A stretch of 64,000 bases of DNA, from the NCBI RefSeq assembly GCF_000422465.1, contig NZ_KE383844.1:186001-250000 (forward strand), given 5' to 3'. Origin of the DNA: Paenibacillus harenae DSM 16969. Lineage in GTDB: Bacteria > Bacillota > Bacilli > Paenibacillales > Paenibacillaceae. Shown piece by piece: positions 44,612 to 53,421 of the stretch (its first letter is position 1; each line of letters starts with the position of its first letter). The position numbers were made by a program, and so were the translations under genes. The notes under the pieces are model-generated. The model was given only the letters and a program-made list of their open reading frames with translations. It was not told where the DNA came from and made no database searches.

Positions 44612-45601
44612 TTATTGTTCAAATAAAGACAGGTACTCCCCGTATCCTTCCTTGACCAGATCCTCCTTGGCGACAAACCGCAGCGAGGCGGAATTAATGC
44701 AGTAACGGAGACCTCCCGCCTCCCTCGGACCGTCATCGAACACATGCCCGAGATGGGAGTCGCCTTCCTTGCTGCGCACCTCGACCCGTACCATGTAGTG
44801 GCTCGAATCGGTATGCTCCGTCACGGCGGATGACTGAAGCGGCTTCGTGAAGCTCGGCCAGCCGCAGCCCGCGTCATATTTATCGCGGGAACTGAAGAGC
44901 GGCTCGCCCGAGACGATATCGACATAGATGCCGTCTCCGGTATGATCCCAATACTCGCCGGTGAACGGCCGTTCCGTGGCGCTGTTTTGCGTAACCTCGT
45001 ATTGAATCGGGGTGAGGCGGCGTTTCAGCTCCTCGGCGTCCTTCTTCACGGACCAATGCTTTGAAATGTAGGCGTCGCGGCCGGACCCTTTGCGGTACAT
45101 TTTGTACCGGTACGGATTCGACTTATGATAGCCCTGGTGATAATCCTCCGCCGGATAAAAAGGCTGCGCAGGCTCGATTTCCGTTACGACCGGCCGGTCG
45201 AAGCGACCGCTTGCCTCAAGCTCCCGCTTAGACTCGAGCGCCAGCCTGTGCTGCTCTTCATCATAATAATAGATCCCGGTCCGGTACGAACTGCCGCGGT
45301 CATGAAACTGGCCGCCGGCGTCCGTCGGGTCGATTTGCCTCCAGAATATATCCAGAAGCTTCTCATACGGGAACACATCCGGATCGTACGTAATTTGCAC
45401 CGCCTCGGCGTGGCCCGTCGTCTCCGAGCATACCTCCTCATAGGTCGGGTTCTCGGTGCGGCCGCCGGTATAACCGGATACGACCGAGATGATGCCCGGC
45501 ATTTCTTCGAATGGCGATACCATGCACCAGAAGCAGCCGCCGGCGAACATCGCTTTCGCTTCCTTGCGGCCAGCGCCGCTATTCGTAATTGGTTGATCCA
45601 T
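44612..45601 (-). CDS. msrAB: peptide methionine sulfoxide reductase MsrA/MsrB fusion
   Basis: The 329-aa protein has MsrA at the N-terminus (AGGCFWCM, catalytic Cys near 23; GYTGGRTENPTYEEVC; YHQGY) and MsrB at the C-terminus (SRDKYDAGCGWPSF, HLGHVFDDGPREAGGLRYCINSASLRF with catalytic Cys). The MsrB half lacks the paired CxxC zinc sites. It repairs both S- and R-methionine sulfoxide. Start ATG after AGGAGG; a longer frame precedes the site. Confidence 0.94.
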   Translation of the reverse strand: MDQPITNSGAGRKEAKAMFAGGCFWCMVSPFEEMPGIISVVSGYTGGRTENPTYEEVCSETTGHAEAVQITYDPDVFPYEKLLDIFWRQIDPTDAGGQFHDRGSSYRTGIYYYDEEQHRLALESKRELEASGRFDRPVVTEIEPAQPFYPAEDYHQGYHKSNPYRYKMYRKGSGRDAYISKHWSVKKDAEELKRRLTPIQYEVTQNSATERPFTGEYWDHTGDGIYVDIVSGEPLFSSRDKYDAGCGWPSFTKPLQSSAVTEHTDSSHYMVRVEVRSKEGDSHLGHVFDDGPREAGGLRYCINSASLRFVAKEDLVKEGYGEYLSLFEQ

Positions 45602-45670
45602 ATTGATCATCCTCCTATTGATTTCATACACTAAACATTTCCATTATACATGACGAGGCCGCTTTACAAC

Positions 45671-45711
45671 AAAAAAGAAGGATTGCCGCTATCGTGCGGC
45701 AAGTCCCTCTT
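45671..45711 (-). terminator. terminator of the surface-protein gene
   Basis: GGACTTGCCGC pairs with GCGGCAATCC and is followed on the minus strand by TTCTTTTTTG, 9 nt past the stop codon at 45720. Confidence 0.75.
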
Positions 45712-45719
45712 CAGCTGCT

Positions 45720-47480
45720 TTATTCAAACTCGTTCCCCGGCAAAAAAACCAGCAGCACCGGAAGCGCGCTCGCGCCCGGCGAGGCAAAGGTAATCGTCAC
45801 CTCCGGCGGTGCGGTATGGTCCGCATTCTCACCTTCCGGCTTCTGCTGATGATAGAGCAGCACGCCGTCGCCAGGATTGGCATGACCGGCTGACGGAGTG
45901 CCGACGGCCTTGCCGTTCACGGCGACGGCGCCCTGGAAGTTGCCGGCTCTCGGGTTAAGCAGGATCCGAGTCCCATAAGCGACGTTTGTTAATTGGACCG
46001 TCGTGACGGCTCCGTATTCGCCTCCGTCGACCGTTGCTTCGCCCGTCAGCGCATCCACGCCCGGAATCGTCGTGCCGCGGCTGCCCAGCCGCAGCTTGCG
46101 CTCGGTGATGCCAAGCGGCTCGTTCACTTCAATCATCAGGTCCGTATCCGCGAACGTGCCGCGATTGCCGACCTTCTCCAGCTGCGGCAGATTGAAAACG
46201 GCGCTAAGCGGATCCGTATTCTCCTTAACCGCCATCGTCGTGTACGTGAGCGGCCCGTCCGAATCGACGTCCAGCATGCCGGAGAAGCCTTCATTTGGAT
46301 TCATGATTATCTTCTCCAGCTCCGGAAGCAGCGTTACGGAAGCGCCGGGCGCTATCTCCAGCTCGCGCGGCGCAGCCCCCGATAAGTACCTGAGCACGGC
46401 GGCCGAGCCGAATTGCAGTGCATTGACGCTGGGCCCGGCAAGCCCGCGCTTCCCGATCGTCAGCTTGACGCTTTCGCTTTGCTCGTTCGTCACGACGACA
46501 ACCGCCTTCAGCCGCTCCGAAGATCCGTTGCGGTGATGGAGGAATAACCGGCCCGCACCGTCAAGCTCATCCGCATAGAGCAGCCCCTCGCCGAAGAAGC
46601 GTTCAGGAGCATTCGACATATAAAGCGTGCGGCCGCCTCTCGATTCCACGGTCGCTGCCTCGTTGTAGCTGTTCATCAGCTTCGTGTCGACTGCGAACTT
46701 ATCGCCCGGATTGCCGTAGCGCATGTAGTATTCGAACGGCGTATACATGACCTCATCCGTTACAACAATCTCCTGAGACTCGGTAACGCTGCGCAGGCCT
46801 TCATTGTCTATAACCGTTTGGGTAACGGTGTAGACGCCAGGCTCGAAGTACGCGCTTTTGCGCCCCGACCATTCCGTCTTCGCGATCGATCCGTCCGGAT
46901 CATAGCTGAGATCCTCGTACGCAACCGGCTCGCCCAGCTTCACGGCTGTCGGAGCCTGAAAAGCGGCGACGGGCGCCGCGTTCGGATCCGGCTGAATCGT
47001 AATATGCACCTGCTTCAGCTGCGTATTGTACGTGTAGCCTCCATTCCAAAGCTGCTTGACCGCGGACAATGGCAGATGCATCGTACCGTCGATTCTCACT
47101 GGAGCCGCCGGAAGCAAGATATAGCTATCGTTGCGGCGAGCTCCGCGCATGCCCGCGTTCAAGGTTACCTGATTGGCATATGTATCGATATGAGTGCCCT
47201 TGTCATCGTTATATACTTTAGCTCCAACCGCAGCGGCAATGGTGCGGATCGGAATCATCGTCACGCCTTTGACGACCGGCAGCGGAGCCGTTAAGGGCTG
47301 AACCTTGCCGTTTACCTGTATTTGCTTCTGTCCATGCACAAAAATAATATGAGCCGGCTGACGCCCCCCGGCCGCTTCAATCAGAGCGTTCGTACCTAGC
47401 CCCGCCCCCGCGAGCGATAGGACCAAGCCTGCCGCTAGCACTTGCCTGGCGAATCGATTGCCTATTCTCTCTTTCTTCAT
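45720..47480 (-). CDS. secreted protein with copper-amine-oxidase-N and PKD domains
   Basis: The 586-aa protein has a signal peptide (core VLAAGLVLSLAGAGLG), a copper-amine-oxidase N-terminal-like domain at about 45-165 (IQVNGKVQPL, MIPIRTIAAAVGAKVYND, MHLPLSAVKQLW), a PKD-like domain near 170-250 (LSYDPDGSIAKTEWSG), and a large beta-rich C-terminal part of unknown kind. Copper-amine-oxidase-N modules in Paenibacillus envelope proteins are structural, not enzymatic. GGGAGG lies before the ATG. The gene is single, ending at a terminator. Confidence 0.8.
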   Translation of the reverse strand: MKKERIGNRFARQVLAAGLVLSLAGAGLGTNALIEAAGGRQPAHIIFVHGQKQIQVNGKVQPLTAPLPVVKGVTMIPIRTIAAAVGAKVYNDDKGTHIDTYANQVTLNAGMRGARRNDSYILLPAAPVRIDGTMHLPLSAVKQLWNGGYTYNTQLKQVHITIQPDPNAAPVAAFQAPTAVKLGEPVAYEDLSYDPDGSIAKTEWSGRKSAYFEPGVYTVTQTVIDNEGLRSVTESQEIVVTDEVMYTPFEYYMRYGNPGDKFAVDTKLMNSYNEAATVESRGGRTLYMSNAPERFFGEGLLYADELDGAGRLFLHHRNGSSERLKAVVVVTNEQSESVKLTIGKRGLAGPSVNALQFGSAAVLRYLSGAAPRELEIAPGASVTLLPELEKIIMNPNEGFSGMLDVDSDGPLTYTTMAVKENTDPLSAVFNLPQLEKVGNRGTFADTDLMIEVNEPLGITERKLRLGSRGTTIPGVDALTGEATVDGGEYGAVTTVQLTNVAYGTRILLNPRAGNFQGAVAVNGKAVGTPSAGHANPGDGVLLYHQQKPEGENADHTAPPEVTITFASPGASALPVLLVFLPGNEFE

Positions 47481-47742
47481 CCTGTCTCTCCTCCCGGATA
47501 GCGGCGCCTGCGCCGCGTCCGAACAGTTAGACGCCGCATAGCCGGGAAAAGTTCCGATCAGCCGTTAAAAATTCAATAAATTTCCATTTGCAAGAAAGGA
47601 CAACCTCAATTCCCTTTGTTAAAATAACATGACGCCCGCAACTATTTGCCGTCGATTGTTGTCTAATTCTATGAAACTATGCTTGCGGTTCGTTCATCCG
47701 TTCTTCCGAGCAAGTGACTAACCAGAGAGGTGAATGAATAGA

Positions 47743-48174
47743 ATGAATGATTTGATTTTGGAACAACGCGCTGCCAGCCACACCGACAAAAAAACACGCA
47801 AAAAGAAAGGAAATCGCGCCTTCCTTGTCTTCGTCTGCGTTTGGCTTGTTATTATATGCTCCGGCATCCTGCTGGCCAAATGGTATACGGACCGCATTCA
47901 GCTGACGATCTCCGCTAACCTTGAACAGCAAACCGCCAGTCAGATTGCTGCCATGCAGCAGGATTACGAGGCTCGCATGCTGAAGCTTGAAACGAACTAT
48001 ACGAACGATCTTGCAGAGCTTAAATCCAAGGTCGACGCATTGAATGAGCTTCTCACCTTCACGAAGGATAACGCCGATTCCAAGACCGATAACAGCAACA
48101 AGCTGTACACGCAGCTGAATGAAGTGAAGAAACAACTGAACGAACTGCAGAAGAGTTTGGACGTGCTCAAATGA
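47743..48174 (+). CDS. membrane-anchored coiled-coil protein
   Basis: The 143-aa protein has a basic N-terminus, one membrane segment (AFLVFVCVWLVIICSGILLA) and a long coiled coil ending in NKLYTQLNEVKKQLNELQKS. The ATG at 47743 is preferred because GAGGTG is 10 nt upstream; the ATG at 47734 is too close to it. It overlaps the next gene by 4 nt (ATGA), so the two are translated together and probably work together. Confidence 0.7.
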   Translation: MNDLILEQRAASHTDKKTRKKKGNRAFLVFVCVWLVIICSGILLAKWYTDRIQLTISANLEQQTASQIAAMQQDYEARMLKLETNYTNDLAELKSKVDALNELLTFTKDNADSKTDNSNKLYTQLNEVKKQLNELQKSLDVLK

Positions 48175-49247
48175 ACGTAACCGTCAAAGCGTTAAACCGT
48201 ACGGCGCTGCTTGCCTGCGCGCCTTTTCTGGGCGTGATGATCTGGCTGCTCTTATCCGATATCGTCATCCAGTTGTCCGAAGCGGCTTTCCCGCGGCCCG
48301 TAACGGAGCAATCGATGCTTCCGGAGGCGGATATTACACCTGCTTCAACCGGCCTCGATCATGCCCGGGAGACAGCGGCGCAAACGCGTCAATCGATTCA
48401 GAAGCAAATGAAGCTGTACGAGCAAACGAATGCCGAAATGGCAAAAATATCGTCCATGGCCGCTTCGCAAGCGATGAAGCCGCTTATCATCTATGACCGC
48501 AATATTACGAGCAAGCTCGGCAAGCCGGCGGCAGCCATCGAGTCCGGCAAGCTGAGAGCCCAGCTTTTTTACATACAAGCAGAGAACTTCAAGGCTTATG
48601 CGCTCAAAATCAAGCTGAAGAGCAGCGACGCCATGACGATGACGCTGGGCGGCGATTCGCTCGGCAAGGCGGAGACGACGCTTGCGGCCGTGAAGCGCCA
48701 TGGCGCCGCCGTCGGCGTTAACGCGGGCGGCTTCGCCGACGGCGGAGGCAAACGTTATCCGCTCAGCACGACGATTGTCGATGGCGAATATGTGACGGAC
48801 TTTGAAGCGCCGCGCGCGAATTTGTTTTTTGTCGGGCTCAATGATCAAAATGAGCTGATTGGCGGGAAGTTCCCGAGCAAGTCACAGCTGGACGCGAAGA
48901 AGCCGAAGTTCGGCGCTTCATTCGTGCCGGTGCTGCTCCGCGGCGGCGCCCCGCAGCCGATTCCGCTCAAATGGCAGACCAGCCCGAAGCGCGCTCCGCG
49001 CACGGTCGTCGCCAATTATAAGGACGATCAGCTGCTGTTCCTTGTCGCCGACGGCTACAACGAGTCGGGCAGCTCCGGCGCAACGCTGGGCGAAATGCAG
49101 CTGCTGCTGCAGCGGTACGGCGCGGTCGACGGCTACAACCTGGACGGCGGCGGATCCTCCTCGCTCATTTTTAATGGAAGAGTCATTAATAAACCGTCGG
49201 ACGGACAGCTTCGGAAGCTGCCGACGCATTTTTTGTTTTTTAAATAA
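48171..49247 (+). CDS. membrane-anchored phosphodiester glycosidase-family protein
   Basis: The 358-aa protein has an N-terminal membrane segment (ALLACAPFLGVMIWLLLS), a coiled stretch, then a NAGPA-type domain with GVNAGGFADGGGKRYP, YNLDGGGSSSLIFNG and a terminal VINKPSDG. The family (DUF2233) includes phosphodiester glycosidases such as uncovering enzyme. It may cleave sugar-phosphodiester bonds in wall polymers. Cotranslated with the coiled-coil membrane protein. Confidence 0.85.
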   Translation: MNVTVKALNRTALLACAPFLGVMIWLLLSDIVIQLSEAAFPRPVTEQSMLPEADITPASTGLDHARETAAQTRQSIQKQMKLYEQTNAEMAKISSMAASQAMKPLIIYDRNITSKLGKPAAAIESGKLRAQLFYIQAENFKAYALKIKLKSSDAMTMTLGGDSLGKAETTLAAVKRHGAAVGVNAGGFADGGGKRYPLSTTIVDGEYVTDFEAPRANLFFVGLNDQNELIGGKFPSKSQLDAKKPKFGASFVPVLLRGGAPQPIPLKWQTSPKRAPRTVVANYKDDQLLFLVADGYNESGSSGATLGEMQLLLQRYGAVDGYNLDGGGSSSLIFNGRVINKPSDGQLRKLPTHFLFFK

Positions 49248-49350
49248 TTGGGCCTTCGTAGCGATTCGCGTACCCTTTCGGAATATACTAATACCGGACT
49301 CCCGAAATTGAGACTCCTGCTGGCATGATTGTGGGAAAGGAGCAATACGG

Positions 49351-50283
49351 ATGGGCATCGGATCGAAATGGTACCGCAAATCGTTGTTGACGGTCGCGGG
49401 AATCCCTCTCGTGGAGAAGCTGTCGACCTCGTACGGCAAAAGACTGGCTAGACGGTTTATTGCCGGGGAGACGCTGGATGAGGCTTTGAATGAAGTCGAA
49501 GCGCTGAACCGGCTTGGCATTATGGCTACGCTGGATCATCTGGGGGAAGGGATTCGCCGTCTTGATGAAGCCGCGGCTTACAGGGATCAATACGTGAAGC
49601 TTATTGAAGGGATTGCGGAGCGGAAGGTACGTTCCAACGTCTCGTTAAAGCCGACGCAAATGGGACTTGCGCTTAATCCGGCAGTCTGCTATTCGAATAT
49701 CCGCGACGTCGTGAAGCAGGCCAGGGGCCGACGGAATTTTGTCCGGATCGATATGGAGAATACGCCTTACACGCAAGCGACGCTCGACCTCGTACGACGC
49801 CTCCATAAGGAAGGCTTAACGAATGTCGGCACCGTTCTGCAGGCCTATTTGTTCCGTACCGCGCAGGATGCGCCCGGACTGCTGCGGGAAGGCGTTAATC
49901 TGAGGCTCGTGAAGGGCGCTTATAAGGAATCCGAGGACGTTGCTTTTCAGAAAACGAGCGAGATTAAGGACAGCTTCAAGGGCATTATCAAGCTGCATCT
50001 GGAGCGCGGCGCTTATACGGCGGTAGCCACTCATGACGATGAGATCATCAATTGGGTGAAAACATACGTACGCACAAAGGGCATTCCCAAACGCGCCTTT
50101 GAATTCCAAATGCTGTACGGTCTCCGCATGAATGTGCAGGCGCGGCTTGCCAAGGAAGGCTACCGCATCCGTTGCTACGTGCCTTACGGCGTCATGTGGT
50201 ACCCCTACTTTACCCGCAGGCTGGCCGAGAAACCCGCCAACCTGATGATGGTGCTCAAACATATGTCCGCCTTAAAACGCTGA
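49351..50283 (+). CDS. proline dehydrogenase
   Basis: The 310-aa protein has the PRODH barrel features: NVSLKPTQMGL, FVRIDMENTPYTQATLDLV, LRLVKGAYKESEDVAF, VATHDDEII, FEFQMLYGLR and RCYVPYG. It oxidises proline to pyrroline-5-carboxylate with FAD. AAAGGAGC precedes the ATG. No pyrroline-carboxylate dehydrogenase is adjacent; pxpABC lie downstream on the opposite strand. Confidence 0.92.
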   Translation: MGIGSKWYRKSLLTVAGIPLVEKLSTSYGKRLARRFIAGETLDEALNEVEALNRLGIMATLDHLGEGIRRLDEAAAYRDQYVKLIEGIAERKVRSNVSLKPTQMGLALNPAVCYSNIRDVVKQARGRRNFVRIDMENTPYTQATLDLVRRLHKEGLTNVGTVLQAYLFRTAQDAPGLLREGVNLRLVKGAYKESEDVAFQKTSEIKDSFKGIIKLHLERGAYTAVATHDDEIINWVKTYVRTKGIPKRAFEFQMLYGLRMNVQARLAKEGYRIRCYVPYGVMWYPYFTRRLAEKPANLMMVLKHMSALKR

Positions 50284-50382
50284 CGCCGCCCGATAGGTGA
50301 ACTGCATCCTCGTTTATGGACACTTCTGGATAGTGCTTATAAACGAGGTTGCGGTTCAAGGGCTGCGCCGGCGTTTTTTTTC
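50283..50382 (+). terminator. large terminator after proline dehydrogenase
   Basis: An outer stem ACGCCG/CGGCGT (50283-50288, 50369-50374) encloses a 10-bp stem CCTCGTTTAT/ATAAACGAGG with flanking pairs. Eight T residues follow. It begins within the stop codon region. Confidence 0.75.
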
Positions 50383-50458
50383 AAACTGGGCATTGTGCCG
50401 CCAGAGGCCGGCCTCAGCTATTGCCCGATCCTTGCTCTGAACCGTCGAATTTTCTCGA

Positions 50459-50530
50459 TTAGATCTAGAAATTAGATCTAATCCATCCAAACTAACCAAA
50501 TATATTCAATTAGATCTAATTATTAGATCT
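50459..50530. repeat. TTAGATCTAA palindrome pair
   Basis: Four AGATCT sites lie in two pairs (ATTAGATCTAGAAATTAGATC and AATTAGATCTAATTATTAGA), the same motif arrangement as in the 28475-28745 tandem repeat. The sequence between the pairs differs. It lies between the PRODH terminator and the pxpC stop codon. Confidence 0.7.
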
Positions 50531-50578
50531 GATGCACTCTGCTCCGCTCGATCCGGCCTCCGAACAGGCCCGGTTACC

Positions 50579-51586
50579 TCATATTGCGCGGAGCTTTAGC
50601 GCTATCGCGGCCTTGAGCAGCTGAATGTCGCGCTCGCCCGCCAGATACAACCGTTCCGATTCCTGCCGCGTAATCGCTTCGAATCGGAACCGGCTGCCCG
50701 GCTTAAGCTGGGCGAGCACGGATATATCGACCGCGGCGACCTGTGCGATCCGCGGATAACCGCCCGTTGTCTGCCTGTCGGCCAGCAGAACGATCGGCTC
50801 TCCGCTCGGAGGCGCTTGTACCGTGCCGAGCACCGCCCCTTCGGACAGCATTTCGAGCGGGGCTTCCAGCTGCAGCTTCGTCGGCCCTTCTAATCGGCAG
50901 CCCATCCGGTCCGATTGAATGCCTATCCGGAAGGCTTGGCTAAAGAAGGCGGCCCGGCTTTTAGAAGTAAATAAGTGAAAGTGCGTGCCCGGAACGGCGC
51001 GTACGATCTGCTCCTCCCCGCTCCCCGCTATAGCAAAATGGCCCGCATGCCACCTTATCTGCGCGTCTTCCCCCGGCTCCGGCGTCAACAGCTGCCTGAT
51101 TCTCTCGGCGTTTTCGCCTGGCTGACGAACGCTAAGCTCGTCACCCGCTTTCAACGCTCTACCCTCAAAACCTCCGACCGCTCCGCGCAGGTACGTGCTG
51201 CGGCTGCCCATGACCTCCGGCACATCGAAGCCGCCTGCCGCGGCCAAGTAGGCGCGGCAGCCCGAAACGCTTGTCCCTAAACGCAATACAGAGCCTTCAT
51301 TCACATACACCGGCCTCCATAGCGGCAAGAGCCCGCCGTCAAGCTCCGCCGACAAATCTCCGCCGCATACCGCGACGATCATCGGCTTATGGAAATGAAA
51401 AACCGACCCGCCGAGCGTCATTTCCAGAACCGCCTCCCGCTCGGCATTTCCGACGAGCAGGTTGGCGACGCGCGCCGCGCCCGGATCAAGCGCTCCGCCA
51501 ACGACGACGCCATACCTTTGGTACCCGGTTCTGCCGAGGTCTTGGATTGTCGTCAGGATACCCGGACGAATAACGGTTAAGCTCAT
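50579..51586 (-). CDS. pxpC: 5-oxoprolinase subunit C
   Basis: The 335-aa protein is of the KipA/PxpC biotin-carboxylase-like family: VIRPGILTTIQDLGRTGYQRYGVV, GALDPGAARVANLLVGN, SDRMGCRLEGP, LADRQTTGGYPRIAQVA. With PxpA and PxpB it hydrolyses 5-oxoproline to glutamate. Its ATG shares a base with the pxpB stop codon (TGATG). Order A-B-C in one operon. Confidence 0.9.
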   Translation of the reverse strand: MSLTVIRPGILTTIQDLGRTGYQRYGVVVGGALDPGAARVANLLVGNAEREAVLEMTLGGSVFHFHKPMIVAVCGGDLSAELDGGLLPLWRPVYVNEGSVLRLGTSVSGCRAYLAAAGGFDVPEVMGSRSTYLRGAVGGFEGRALKAGDELSVRQPGENAERIRQLLTPEPGEDAQIRWHAGHFAIAGSGEEQIVRAVPGTHFHLFTSKSRAAFFSQAFRIGIQSDRMGCRLEGPTKLQLEAPLEMLSEGAVLGTVQAPPSGEPIVLLADRQTTGGYPRIAQVAAVDISVLAQLKPGSRFRFEAITRQESERLYLAGERDIQLLKAAIALKLRAI

Positions 51587-52338
51587 CAAGCATCTCTCCC
51601 GTAATTTTCGAATTCCGCCCTCGCGATCGGTTGAAATCTCACCTCGGCGCCCGCTTGAAGCAGGCTTGGCGGGGTCTGCCCCGGACGAAAAAGCTGAAGC
51701 GGCGTACGTCCGATTAATTGCCAGCCTCCGGGGGTCGCAACGGAATAGACGCCGGTCTGGTTGCCCGCGATTCCGACGCTTCCTGCAGGAATGACCGTCC
51801 TCGGCGTCTTGTGCCGAGGTGCGGCAATTCTCTCCGGCATGCCGCCCAGATAAGGAAAGCCCGGCGCGAAGCCGATCATATAAACCAAATAGCTGCTCCC
51901 CGAATGGATAGCGACAACCTCCTCTTCCGTCAGCCCGTTATGCTCCGCTACAAAAGCCAGATCAGGCCCGTATTCTTCGCCGTAGCACACGGGAATTTCG
52001 ACCACGGTCCGCTCCGTTTGCATGTCCGACGGTTCAAGCGTTGGTAAATACAGTCGAAGCCTCAGGCTTACCGTCTCATAAATCGTAGAATGAGTACTTT
52101 CCGCTTGCGTACGGCTTCGCATCACGGCAAGCGGATCGTAGTGTACCGTAACGGAAGCAAATGCGGGCGTGCACTCGATCATTCCGGCGAATGGTTTCTC
52201 CTCAAGCTGCGCAGCGAACGCGTGAACGATACGATTCAGGGCTTCATCCATAACCACGCCGAATCGGATGAGCACCGCACAATCGCCAAGCGGAAACAAC
52301 TCATAATCTCCGTGACCGCCCCTCTCCCCATTAATCAC
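51586..52338 (-). CDS. pxpB: 5-oxoprolinase subunit B
   Basis: The 250-aa protein matches KipI/PxpB: FPLGDCAVLIRFG, IECTPAFASVTVHYDPL, EYGPDLAFVAEHNGLT, YLVYMIGFAPGFPYLGGMPERIAAPR, GNQTGVYSVATPGGWQLIGRTP. The start is a GTG overlapping the pxpA stop codon by 8 nt. It is one-base overlapping with pxpC. Confidence 0.9.
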   Translation of the reverse strand: MINGERGGHGDYELFPLGDCAVLIRFGVVMDEALNRIVHAFAAQLEEKPFAGMIECTPAFASVTVHYDPLAVMRSRTQAESTHSTIYETVSLRLRLYLPTLEPSDMQTERTVVEIPVCYGEEYGPDLAFVAEHNGLTEEEVVAIHSGSSYLVYMIGFAPGFPYLGGMPERIAAPRHKTPRTVIPAGSVGIAGNQTGVYSVATPGGWQLIGRTPLQLFRPGQTPPSLLQAGAEVRFQPIARAEFENYGRDA

Positions 52339-53101
52339 TGTGGTCCCCCGCTTTCCGCACCCGAATCCCTTCCGCCTCTAACCTCTCCCGCAACCGGATT
52401 ACATGAACGACGGCGCCCGGCGTATCTCCGTGCACGCATACGGAATCGGCTTTTAATGGAAGCTCGTTCTTCTGCCGCGTTAGCACGACGCCGTGTTTGA
52501 TCATGCTCAACGCCTGCGATGCCGCCCGATCGGGATCCGTGATCACCGCCCCTTCCGCGCCGCGCGGCGAAAGCGATCCGTCCGCTTCATAAGCCCGATC
52601 CGCGAAAACCTCGTTGATCGTCCGCAGTCCGGCGGCTTCCCCGGCGCGAATCAGCTCGCTGCCCGACAAGCCGAACAGCATGAGCCGCGGATCGACTTTA
52701 TAGACAGCCTCCGCAAGCGCTTCGGCAAGCGCTTTGTCCCTCGCCGCCATAGTATAAAGCGCGCCGTGAGGCTTAACGTGAGCGACCCTGCCTCCTTCCG
52801 AAACCGCAAACGCGCTGACCGCACCCAGCTGATACACCGTCATGTCATACGCTTCCTTCGGCGAAATACTCATTGCGCGTCTGCCGAAGCCGGCAAGGTC
52901 CGGCAAGCCGGGGTGCGCGCCAATGGCTACGCCCTGCTTCAGCGCGAGACGCACCGTTTCCCGAATCGTCGCGGCATCCCCGGCATGAAATCCGCAGGCA
53001 ATGTTCGCCGAGGTGATATGCTTCATCAGTTCCTCGTCAGAGCCGGCGCGATATACGCCGAAGCCCTCCCCCATATCGCAGTTCAAATCGATTTTAAGCA
53101 C
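52331..53101 (-). CDS. pxpA: 5-oxoprolinase subunit A
   Basis: The 256-aa LamB/YcsF-family protein has KIDLNCDMGEGFGVYRAG, ITSANIACGFHAGDA, GAHPGLPDLAGFGRR, VAHVKPHGALYTMA, EVFADRAYEADGSLSPR and VCVHGDTPGAVVH. It binds the substrate as part of the three-subunit 5-oxoprolinase. GTG start after GAGGAGG. It is the first gene of the pxp operon. Confidence 0.93.
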   Translation of the reverse strand: MLKIDLNCDMGEGFGVYRAGSDEELMKHITSANIACGFHAGDAATIRETVRLALKQGVAIGAHPGLPDLAGFGRRAMSISPKEAYDMTVYQLGAVSAFAVSEGGRVAHVKPHGALYTMAARDKALAEALAEAVYKVDPRLMLFGLSGSELIRAGEAAGLRTINEVFADRAYEADGSLSPRGAEGAVITDPDRAASQALSMIKHGVVLTRQKNELPLKADSVCVHGDTPGAVVHVIRLRERLEAEGIRVRKAGDHSD

Positions 53102-53229
53102 GACGCTTCCTCCTCATGGATTTCTGCAGTAACTTTGACTAATTTGCGGTGTTACCTCTCTCTATGATGGATTCCGTCCATTCAAATCGAAGCTAACGGA
53201 TAAACATTGCTGTTATCGGCTGATGACAC

Positions 53230-53372
53230 GGGATGAAATCCAGTATAGACACGTACAAAAGCGATTTTCAGCTTCTGTACAGGATGAATTCCAGTATAGA
53301 CTCGTTCAAATCGGATATCCAGCCTCTAGCGGGATGAATGCCTGTATTGACTCGTTCAAATCGGATATCCAG
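53230..53372. repeat. three tandem copies of a 50-51-bp repeat
   Basis: Units start near 53231, 53282 and 53332, each GGATGAATTCCAGTATAGA-like followed by CTCGTTCAAATCGGATATCC. Copies 2 and 3 are nearly identical. A 16-bp core (TGGAATTCATCCTGTA in the minus sense at 53278-53293) is exactly repeated at 58564-58579 on the plus strand. Confidence 0.85.
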
Positions 53373-53377
53373 AACGC

Positions 53378-53409
53378 AAAAAAAAGCAGCGCCGGTCCAG
53401 CGCTGCTTC
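53378..53409 (-). terminator. terminator of the purine permease gene
   Basis: On the minus strand GCAGCGC pairs with GCGCTGC around CGGTCCA, followed by a T-run (TTTTTTTTG). It is 13 nt past the stop codon. Confidence 0.8.
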
Positions 53410-53421
53410 TCACAAACTGTA

